Under the pieces are notes generated by a model. That model was not told the origin of the DNA and searched no databases. It saw only the letters and a list, made by a program, of their open reading frames with translations. The position numbers were made by a program, and so were the translations under genes. From Alphaproteobacteria bacterium UBA828 (lineage in GTDB: Bacteria; Pseudomonadota; Alphaproteobacteria; UBA828), in contig DBHM01000016.1 in assembly GCA_002296185.1 (NCBI GenBank), forward strand, positions 1 to 7,831: a DNA stretch of 7,831 nt. Reading direction: 5' to 3'. This document shows positions 1-5,330 of the stretch, piece by piece (within the stretch, counting starts at the first letter, position 1; every line of letters starts with the position of its first letter).

Positions 1-1221
1 AACCAAAGGATTAGTGAAATTTTTGGTAGTGAGGTATGGGTCTATCCAGTTATTTTAGTTGGAGCTGCCTTGCTTGCATTTTGTATAGTTCGTTTTGCTG
101 CAACACCTCTGATTTATAGAGCAATAGCACGTACACCAAGCAAATGGGACGACTTAATCGTCAATCGAGGAGTATTTCGGTTAACTGCTTATCTAGCTCC
201 TGCAATTATCTTATACGTTGGGGCAGCGCACTACCCTGAACTCATAGGGCTGGGCAGAAGAGTGATATTGGCATCAATTTTTGTCATCCTAACACTTATG
301 CTAGCCCGGCTACTTACGGCAGCAATGGATATCTACCAGCTATACCCAGTCTCAGCAGAACGTCCAATAAAGGGATATATCCAACTTGCAAAACTATTAG
401 TTTATCTTCTGGGGTCTATAGTTGTAATAAGCACTCTCGTAGATCAATCCCCTTGGGGAATACTAGGAGGACTTGGGGCAGTAACGGCTGTTCTCCTTCT
501 AGTTTTTCGCGATACAATACTTTCCTTAATTTCTAGCATTCAAATTGCATCTAATAATCTAATGCTAAAAGGTGATTGGATAGAGATGTCACAATTCGGC
601 GTTGATGGTGAAGTCGTCGATATGGCTCTCCATTCTGTCAAAGTTCGCAATTGGGATAATACCTATGTCTCAATACCTACTTATAAAATTATGGAGAATT
701 CTTTTAAAAATTGGCGTGGTATGAGTGAATCTGGTGGACGAAGAATAAAACGAAGCTTACTTATTGACCAAGCAAGTGTTAAATTTTGCGATGAAGAACT
801 AATGACCCGTTTCAAAACTTTTAAACGCCTTGCCCCATACCTCGATCAAAAACAGAGAGAACTTTCTGAAGCCAATGTTGGACTTGATCAGAGTGAAATT
901 GCAGCCTTACCAATTAATCGTAGAGCCCTAACAAATTTAGGTACATTCAGAGCGTATTGCCAAGCCTATATTGAAGAAAGTAATTACTTTCGCAACGATA
1001 TGACATTAATGGTTCGCCAGCTGTCCCCATCAGCTGAGGGATTACCGCTAGAGATCTACGCCTTTTCAAATGATACTGACTGGGTGCGTTATGAAGGGAT
1101 CCAAGCAGATCTAATCGATCACCTACTAAGCGTACTTCCGTTCTTTGAGCTTCGTGTATTCCAAAACCCTACAGGTGCAGATTTTAAAACCTATGAAGGA
1201 CCAAGGCCTCATAAGCACTAG
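1..1221 (+). CDS. ybdG: YbdG/MscM-type mechanosensitive ion channel (MscS superfamily), 5' end cut by the window
   Basis: Inner-membrane channel that opens under membrane tension to release osmolytes on hypo-osmotic shock; E. coli YbdG underlies the MscM activity. The frame is open from base 1, giving 406 residues in the window against about 415 in E. coli YbdG, so only a short N-terminal stretch is probably missing. The in-frame TTG at position 70 has no Shine-Dalgarno sequence and would cut into the first membrane helix, so it is unlikely to be the start. Several hydrophobic helices fill the first half. The Gly/Ala-rich pore-lining helix, with GGLGAVTAVLLLVFRD, lies at about in-window residues 155-171. 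The MscS beta domain follows, with KVRNWDNT at about 214-221 and SGGRRIKRS at about 244-252, both nearly identical to my recollection of YbdG. The late LMVRQLSP and GLPLEIYAF stretches also match the YbdG soluble domain. It ends 64 bp before the convergent peroxiredoxin gene. Confidence 0.93.
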   Translation, partial: NQRISEIFGSEVWVYPVILVGAALLAFCIVRFAATPLIYRAIARTPSKWDDLIVNRGVFRLTAYLAPAIILYVGAAHYPELIGLGRRVILASIFVILTLMLARLLTAAMDIYQLYPVSAERPIKGYIQLAKLLVYLLGSIVVISTLVDQSPWGILGGLGAVTAVLLLVFRDTILSLISSIQIASNNLMLKGDWIEMSQFGVDGEVVDMALHSVKVRNWDNTYVSIPTYKIMENSFKNWRGMSESGGRRIKRSLLIDQASVKFCDEELMTRFKTFKRLAPYLDQKQRELSEANVGLDQSEIAALPINRRALTNLGTFRAYCQAYIEESNYFRNDMTLMVRQLSPSAEGLPLEIYAFSNDTDWVRYEGIQADLIDHLLSVLPFFELRVFQNPTGADFKTYEGPRPHKH

Positions 1222-1285
1222 AAATAAACCCGAGGTATTAAACCAGCTTAAGTATATATTAAAGGACACTATAGGAGGCTGCAGA

Positions 1286-1945
1286 CTATTTTGGTTGTGG
1301 GACGATTCTAAGATATGGCTTTGGCGCGGACCAACCATCAGGGAACTTTTTCTTTGCGTCTTCATCTGAAACTGCCGGAACAATAATTACATCCTCGCCT
1401 TGCTTCCAATTTACTGGGGTTGCTACCTGATGTAACGCAGTTAGCTGGCATGAGTCTAACAAACGTAGTACCTCATCAAAATTACGCCCAGTACTCATTG
1501 GATAAGTTAGCATTGCTTTTATCTTCTTATCAGGACTAATTATAAAAACTGAACGAACAGTTGCATTTGTTGCTGCCGTACGACCTTCAAAATTTCCTTC
1601 CTCATCAGCGGGAAGCATATCAAAGGCTTTAGCAACCGAGAGATCTGTATCTCCAATAAGAGGGTAATTAACAGCTGTTCCTTGTGTTTCTTCAATATCC
1701 CCCACCCACCGTTTATGATCCTCAACAGGATCTACACTTAAACCTATTATTTTACAGTTACGTTTATCAAACTCGGGCTTAAGGCTAGCAAGGTAACCAA
1801 GCTCAGTTGTACAAACAGGAGTGAAATCTTTTGGATGAGAAAAAAGTATTACCCAATTGCCATCTATCCATTCGTGAAATGTAATCGAACCTTCGGTAGT
1901 TTCGGCTGTAAAATTTGGTGCCTCTCCATTTATCCTCAACGTCAT
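1286..1945 (-). CDS. Prx6-family 1-Cys peroxiredoxin (alkyl hydroperoxide / H2O2 reductase)
   Basis: Cytoplasmic thiol peroxidase that reduces H2O2, organic peroxides and possibly peroxynitrite. The 219 residues match the usual Prx6 length of about 220. Residues 36-47 carry the active-site signature SHPKDFTPVCTT, with T42 and peroxidatic C45; R131 is the conserved catalytic arginine. The C-terminal dimerisation extension ending in PYLRIVPQP (about 210-218) is typical of Prx6 and absent from the 2-Cys AhpC/Prx1 type. C64 and C166 are present but neither sits in a known resolving-Cys motif, so a 1-Cys mechanism needing an external thiol is expected. The ATG start is fixed by a strong GGAGGG Shine-Dalgarno at 1960-1955 with 9-nt spacing. 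It is transcribed divergently from the nitroreductase; a near-consensus -10 and an overlapping dyad lie upstream. No reductase gene is adjacent. Confidence 0.95.
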   Translation of the reverse strand: MTLRINGEAPNFTAETTEGSITFHEWIDGNWVILFSHPKDFTPVCTTELGYLASLKPEFDKRNCKIIGLSVDPVEDHKRWVGDIEETQGTAVNYPLIGDTDLSVAKAFDMLPADEEGNFEGRTAATNATVRSVFIISPDKKIKAMLTYPMSTGRNFDEVLRLLDSCQLTALHQVATPVNWKQGEDVIIVPAVSDEDAKKKFPDGWSAPKPYLRIVPQPK

Positions 1946-1994
1946 TTAAAATTACCCTCCGATATAACTTACTCTTATTTCACTAAGAATTAGT

Positions 1995-2015
1995 GTTATA
2001 TACTATTATATAGCA
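1995..2015 (-). promoter_or_regulatory. Candidate extended -10 promoter and overlapping dyad for the peroxiredoxin gene
   Basis: Reading the minus strand from 2015 to 2005 gives TGC followed by TATATAAT, an extended -10 element containing a perfect TATAAT at 2010-2005. No good -35 is seen at the right distance, only A-rich GATAAA/TAAAAA near 2035-2028. Transcription would start near 2000-1998, giving a leader of about 55 nt. The same bases form an imperfect inverted repeat, GTTATATA (1995-2002) and TATATAGC (2007-2014), with 7 of 8 pairs and a 4-nt centre. It could be an operator, but the AT-only core makes chance likely. Confidence 0.4.
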
Positions 2016-2067
2016 TTACTTAAACGTTTTTTATCTACATTAACCCTTTTAGTCAAATTTAAGCTGG

Positions 2068-2097
2068 TTGACCAAGCCTAGCGGGTAATCATATATA
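2068..2097 (+). promoter_or_regulatory. Candidate sigma70-type promoter for the nitroreductase gene
   Basis: TTGACC at 2068-2073 matches the -35 consensus at five of six positions. It is followed after 18 bp by TATATA at 2092-2097, a four-of-six match to the -10. Transcription would start near 2104, leaving a leader of about 57 nt before the GTG start at 2161. This is sequence resemblance only; AT-rich DNA yields such matches by chance. Confidence 0.4.
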
Positions 2098-2146
2098 TCG
2101 AGATTGTGATAGAGAATTGAATTAATGATCAATACTTCGAACGCAT

Positions 2147-2152
2147 AGGAGA
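2147..2152 (+). promoter_or_regulatory. Shine-Dalgarno sequence that fixes the GTG start of the nitroreductase gene
   Basis: AGGAGA lies 8 nt upstream of the GTG at 2161. There is no competing in-frame ATG near the conserved N-terminal RRS motif, so this site supports the GTG as the true start. Confidence 0.75.
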
Positions 2153-2160
2153 TATTCATC

Positions 2161-2745
2161 GTGGTTAATAAAGAAAATGTAGTAGCGGAGTTTCTTTCAA
2201 AAAGGCGTTCAGTTACTGTAGCAAAGCTAGCAGATCCGGGGCCAAGCTCTGATATACTTGAGTCAATTATAGAGATTGGTCTTCGAGTCCCTGATCATGG
2301 AGTTTGCGGTCCCTGGAGAGTACAGGTGATCCGCAAAGATGGACAATCCTTGCTGGGAGACTTCTACGCAGATATCTTTACTAAAGAAAATCCTAATGCA
2401 ACGGACTCACAGATAGACTACTGGAGAAGCAGACCTCAGACAGCACCCATTTTACTTGTTGTTTCCTGTTATCCACAGGAAGAAAGATTCCATAAAGCTC
2501 CACTTTGGGAACAAACCTTATCAGGTGGAGCTGTGTGTCAAAATATTCTAAATGGTGTCCATGCTTATGGTTTTTCTGGCCAATGGATTACAGAATGGCC
2601 AGCCTATAATGCTGAAGTAAAAAAATTTCTTGGACATGATCCAGGGATAGATTTTTATGGATTTATTTTCATAGGAACAGCATTAGAGTACCCTAGCGAA
2701 AGACGCAGAGTTAATGCCAATGAAGTGGTGAGTGAGTGGCCATAG
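2161..2745 (+). CDS. Nitroreductase-family FMN oxidoreductase, YdjA-like
   Basis: Predicted FMN-dependent NAD(P)H oxidoreductase of the compact YdjA branch of the nitroreductase superfamily; physiological substrate unknown. It has 194 residues against 183 in E. coli YdjA. Features in family order are RRS at 15-17 (FMN phosphate binding), RVPDHG at 42-47, PW at 51-52, HKAPLWEQ at 111-118 followed by the SGGAVCQN helix at 121-128, GFSGQW at 137-142, and IGT at 171-173 near the C-terminal flavin contact. These match the YdjA pattern PDH...PW...HKxPxWEQ...GxGGxW closely. The GTG start is supported by AGGAGA. The gene is divergent from the peroxiredoxin, and the shared 215-bp region hints at joint redox control, though no known regulator site is recognised. 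The 160-bp gap that follows suggests it is not in an operon with the aldehyde dehydrogenase. Confidence 0.88.
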   Translation: MVNKENVVAEFLSKRRSVTVAKLADPGPSSDILESIIEIGLRVPDHGVCGPWRVQVIRKDGQSLLGDFYADIFTKENPNATDSQIDYWRSRPQTAPILLVVSCYPQEERFHKAPLWEQTLSGGAVCQNILNGVHAYGFSGQWITEWPAYNAEVKKFLGHDPGIDFYGFIFIGTALEYPSERRRVNANEVVSEWP

Positions 2746-2812
2746 TAAAATATATGTTTTTTTCTAGACTATTAACGAACTAATACTGATGCTACAGTAA
2801 ATTAAGAAAATG

Positions 2813-2837
2813 ATAAATTTTCATTATAAATTTTCAT
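2813..2837 (+). repeat. 12-bp perfect direct repeat (13-bp period) upstream of the aldehyde dehydrogenase gene
   Basis: ATAAATTTTCAT occurs at 2813-2824 and again at 2826-2837, separated by a single T. The first copy also pairs with the upstream flank: GAAAAT at 2806-2811 and ATTTTC at 2817-2822 form a 6-bp inverted repeat with a 5-nt loop. The array lies 68 bp before the ATG at 2906, where a regulator site could sit. No known motif is recognised; slippage in AT-rich DNA is the alternative. Confidence 0.55.
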
Positions 2838-2905
2838 AAATGAGGATTCAATATTCATAGTAATTTAGTTAATATGATCACGTAAATAATATTGGGGAAT
2901 AGATT

Positions 2906-4342
2906 ATGTACTCAGAAAAAATCGCAATGCTAATAAATGGACGTTGGTGTCAAGGGAGTGAAGGCAAAAGCCAACCTCTTTTAAACCCCGCAACTGAAGA
3001 AATTATGGCAGATGTCCCTCATGCATCCGCATCTGACCTGGATGAAGCCCTTAGTTCCAGCGCACAAGGGTTTGCAGTATGGCGACAAATTACTCCACTT
3101 GAACGACAAGCAATTATGGAGAAGGCTGCACGGTTAGTCGAGGAGAGAATTGATGAGATAGCAAAAACCCTCACTATGGAAATGGGCAAACCACTTGCAG
3201 AAGCTAAAATCGAACTAGGTTTTGTTATTGACGTGATTCGCTGGTACGCAGAAGAAGGTAAACGTGCCTATGGAAGAATAGTTCCTGCACGCGTTCCAGG
3301 GGCCAGACAAATGGTTATGAAAGAACCAGTTGGCCCATCCTGTGCATTTGTTGCATGGAATTTCCCTGGAACAAATATGATCAGAAAGGTTGCAGGGGCA
3401 CTGGGGGCAGGTTGCTCCATGCTAATCAAACCCAGTGAAGAAACACCAGGTACAGCTGTTGCAATAGCACGCTGCTTTCAGGATGCCGGCTTGCCCCCAG
3501 GTGTTCTTAATATAGTTTTTGGAATACCCGAGGAAGTCTCAGAGCACGTACTTGGATCTTGGATACCACGCAAAATGTCTTTTACTGGATCAATCCCGGT
3601 AGGTAAACATCTCCAGAAACTGGCAGCTGATACAATGAAAAGGTGCACAATGGAACTAGGCGGTCACTCACCTGTCATAGTTTTTGATGACGCTGATATT
3701 GAAAAAGCTATAAATGTAACATCTGGATTCAAATTTCGAAATGCAGGGCAAGTTTGTATATCACCAACTAGATTCTTTGTACATGAAAAGGTCTATAACG
3801 AGTTTATTGAAGGATTTACTGAACGAGCAAAATCAATCAAAGTGGGGAATGGACTAGAAGATGGTGTACAAATGGGGCCTCTTATAGATTCTCGCCGATT
3901 ACCCGTGATGGAGGACTTTGTCTCTAACGCTATTGATTGCGGTGCAGAGATAAAAACTGGAGGAGAAAGAATCGGCAACCAAGGATTTTTCTATGCCCCT
4001 ACTGTGCTATCACGCGTCCCAGATGAGGCAGCAATTATGACTGAGGAACCATTCGGACCACTTGCTCCAATGACTCATTTTAATTCATTCGACGAAGTTG
4101 TTGAACGAGCTAATGCGTTACCATTTGGTCTCGCATCATATGTTTTTACATCGGACGGAGAAAAGGCCACTAAAATTGAACAGGCTCTTGATACGGGACT
4201 AGTTGGCGTAAACCATCCAATGGTTGCAACGCCTGAGACTCCGTTTGGAGGTGTCAATGAATCAGGATATGGATCAGAAGGTGGAATTGAGGGTCTAGAT
4301 GCATTCCTCCGCACCAAATTCGTTACGGAGGTTGGAGTTTAA
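2906..4342 (+). CDS. gabD: NAD(P)-dependent aldehyde dehydrogenase, succinate-semialdehyde dehydrogenase type
   Basis: Predicted to oxidise succinate semialdehyde to succinate (GABA or related catabolism) in the cytoplasm. All core ALDH elements are present: WNFP at 151-154 with N152, IKPSEETP at 174-181 for cofactor binding, FTGSIPVG at 226-233, catalytic base E250 in ELGG, nucleophile C284 in NAGQVC, and EEPFGP at 380-385. R160 (eight residues after N152) and R278 (six before C284) sit where human SSADH has substrate-carboxylate arginines, supporting a dicarboxylic semialdehyde substrate. C284 is followed by Ile-Ser, so the CxC redox switch of human SSADH is absent. The length, 478 residues, is normal. 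The ATG has a GGGGA Shine-Dalgarno at 2894-2898, 7 nt upstream. It lies 34 bp before ytoQ and is probably co-transcribed with it. A ketoglutarate-semialdehyde or other dehydrogenase is possible; the exact substrate is an inference. Confidence 0.9.
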   Translation: MYSEKIAMLINGRWCQGSEGKSQPLLNPATEEIMADVPHASASDLDEALSSSAQGFAVWRQITPLERQAIMEKAARLVEERIDEIAKTLTMEMGKPLAEAKIELGFVIDVIRWYAEEGKRAYGRIVPARVPGARQMVMKEPVGPSCAFVAWNFPGTNMIRKVAGALGAGCSMLIKPSEETPGTAVAIARCFQDAGLPPGVLNIVFGIPEEVSEHVLGSWIPRKMSFTGSIPVGKHLQKLAADTMKRCTMELGGHSPVIVFDDADIEKAINVTSGFKFRNAGQVCISPTRFFVHEKVYNEFIEGFTERAKSIKVGNGLEDGVQMGPLIDSRRLPVMEDFVSNAIDCGAEIKTGGERIGNQGFFYAPTVLSRVPDEAAIMTEEPFGPLAPMTHFNSFDEVVERANALPFGLASYVFTSDGEKATKIEQALDTGLVGVNHPMVATPETPFGGVNESGYGSEGGIEGLDAFLRTKFVTEVGV

Positions 4343-4365
4343 CTCAATAGATGAGGGAGAATAAA

Positions 4366-4370
4366 AAGGA
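4366..4370 (+). promoter_or_regulatory. Shine-Dalgarno sequence that decides the ytoQ start
   Basis: AAGGA lies 6 nt before the ATG at 4377. A second in-frame ATG at 4389 would begin directly at the conserved MTVFLSGEIH segment but would be 18 nt from this site, too far for good initiation. The upstream ATG is therefore preferred. Confidence 0.7.
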
Positions 4371-4376
4371 ATTGAT

Positions 4377-4826
4377 ATGCAACAATCAATGACAGTATTT
4401 TTATCTGGTGAAATTCATACCGATTGGAGAGACCAGATAAAAGAAGGCTGTAGGTCTAATAACCTTGATATTCTCTTCACCTCTGCAGTTACTGATCATG
4501 AGGCAAGCGACGCGGCAGGTGATCTTTTAGGTCACGAAGAAAAAAGTTTTTGGCGAGATCATAAGTCAGCAAAGGTTAATAGTATTAGAATTAAGACTTT
4601 GATAAAAAAATGCGATGTAGCAGTAATACGTTTTGGAGATAAATATAAACAGTGGAATGCTGCGTTTGATGCCGGTTTCTGTGCTGCTCTGGGAATACCA
4701 TATATAACATTGCATGATGCGGAGATTGTTCATCCACTCAAGGAAGTCGATGCCACCGCCTTGGCATGGACTTCTAATCCTCAGCAAGTTGTTAAAATAC
4801 TAAGCTATGTTCTCAAACAAGCTTAA
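4377..4826 (+). CDS. ytoQ: YtoQ-family protein (nucleoside 2-deoxyribosyltransferase-like fold, function unknown)
   Basis: Small soluble protein of 149 residues, matching Bacillus YtoQ (about 148) along its length. Recognisable family segments are FLSGEIHTDWR at 8-18, the TSAVTDHEASD region at 35-45, a Gly-His-Glu segment at 52-54, RIKTLIKKCDVAVIRFGDKYKQWN at 71-94 (given here as positions) and AAFDAGFCAALGIPYI at 95-110. The order beta strand with SGxIH, a strand ending in Asp (CD at 79-80), then a D-A-G helix resembles nucleoside 2-deoxyribosyltransferase-like proteins. There, a carboxylate on the equivalent helix is the nucleophile, so D98 is a candidate active-site residue by analogy only. 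No biochemical function is established as far as I know. It follows the aldehyde dehydrogenase by 34 bp on the same strand, which suggests co-expression; no terminator is visible between them. Confidence 0.9.
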   Translation: MQQSMTVFLSGEIHTDWRDQIKEGCRSNNLDILFTSAVTDHEASDAAGDLLGHEEKSFWRDHKSAKVNSIRIKTLIKKCDVAVIRFGDKYKQWNAAFDAGFCAALGIPYITLHDAEIVHPLKEVDATALAWTSNPQQVVKILSYVLKQA

Positions 4827-4854
4827 AAATATACTACTTACCAGCTATTAATCC

Positions 4855-4885
4855 TTGAACAGCAAACAAAATAATGTCATATAGT
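4855..4885 (+). promoter_or_regulatory. Candidate umuDC promoter
   Basis: TATAGT at 4880-4885 resembles a -10 hexamer at five of six positions. TTGAAC at 4855-4860 matches the -35 at four of six, with a long 19-bp spacer. The predicted start near 4892 falls at the edge of the LexA box, so bound LexA would block initiation. The wide spacer makes this a moderate call. Confidence 0.4.
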
Positions 4886-4892
4886 TATTTTT

Positions 4893-4907
4893 GTTCTACT
4901 TTTGTTC
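4893..4907 (+). promoter_or_regulatory. LexA (SOS) box of the alphaproteobacterial GTTC-N7-GTTC type
   Basis: GTTC at 4893-4896 and GTTC at 4904-4907 are separated by exactly seven bases (TACTTTT). The repeated unit extends to TTTTGTTCTA at 4889-4898 and 4900-4909, an 11-bp period, about one helical turn. GTTC-N7-GTTC is the established LexA operator of Alphaproteobacteria, and it lies just upstream of umuDC, a classic SOS operon. The box ends 12 bp before the umuD ATG at 4920. The match plus the context makes SOS control of this operon very likely. Confidence 0.85.
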
Positions 4908-4919
4908 TATTTACTGATT

Positions 4920-5330
4920 ATGAAATTCCTATACGCCCTTACATCAAACCTACGCCTTCCTTTAATACTTAGCCGGGTACCTGCTGGGTTTCCCTCTCCT
5001 GCTGAAGATTTTATTGAAGGAAGCCTTGACCTGAATGACTATATTAAACACCCAGCTGCTACATATTTTGTGCAGGCTGAAGGTGACTCTATGATTGGAG
5101 CAGGAATCTATGATGGCGACTTATTGATTGTAGATCGTAGCCTCGAACCAAAGAATGGAAGTATTGTTATTGCGTCTGTAATGGGTGAGTTAACCGTCAA
5201 ACGGTTACAGCGTGATACTCAAGGTGCATGGCTACTAAAAGCAGAAAACCCTGATTACCCCACAATTTCTCTACTTGAAGAATCTCAAATATGGGGCGTA
5301 GTGAAGAACTCAGTACGAAATTTAGAATGA
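4920..5330 (+). CDS. umuD: UmuD, LexA-like self-cleaving subunit of DNA polymerase V
   Basis: On DNA damage the RecA filament triggers self-cleavage to UmuD', which joins UmuC as translesion polymerase V. From the ATG at 4920 the protein is 136 residues (E. coli 139). The cleavage site is A22-G23 in PAGFPSPA. E. coli has Cys-Gly here, while Ala-Gly is the usual LexA-type site. The peptidase S24 catalytic pair is S57 in GDSM and K94 in LTVKRLQ, with the same 37-residue spacing as S60/K97 of E. coli. DGDLLIVD lies at 65-72. An in-frame TTG at 4902 is rejected because it falls inside the LexA box. No Shine-Dalgarno precedes either codon; the leader is pyrimidine-rich, so initiation may be weak or unconventional. 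The stop codon overlaps the umuC start (ATGA at 5327-5330), indicating translational coupling. Confidence 0.94.
   Translation: MKFLYALTSNLRLPLILSRVPAGFPSPAEDFIEGSLDLNDYIKHPAATYFVQAEGDSMIGAGIYDGDLLIVDRSLEPKNGSIVIASVMGELTVKRLQRDTQGAWLLKAENPDYPTISLLEESQIWGVVKNSVRNLE

Noticed and set aside
70..72. TTG at 70 as the start of the mechanosensitive channel
   Set aside because: The frame continues open to base 1 with hydrophobic, family-like sequence, and no ribosome site precedes it. The gene most likely begins outside the window.
1222..1285. Possible bidirectional terminator between the channel and peroxiredoxin genes
   Set aside because: Only a 4-bp ATAG/CTAT pairing before TTTT was found; no GC-rich stem with a T-run in either direction.
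1126..1383. Small overlapping open frames across the convergent ends of the channel and peroxiredoxin genes, on both strands
   Set aside because: They overlap well-recognised genes in other frames, resemble no family and have no convincing ribosome sites.
4902..4919. TTG at 4902 as the umuD start, giving six extra N-terminal residues
   Set aside because: The codon lies inside the LexA box, has no Shine-Dalgarno, and the ATG at 4920 gives the normal UmuD length.
5291..5326. ATG at 5291 as the umuC start
   Set aside because: It adds 12 residues absent from the family and overlaps umuD by 40 bp; the ATGA junction at 5327 begins at the conserved (T)VFALVD segment.
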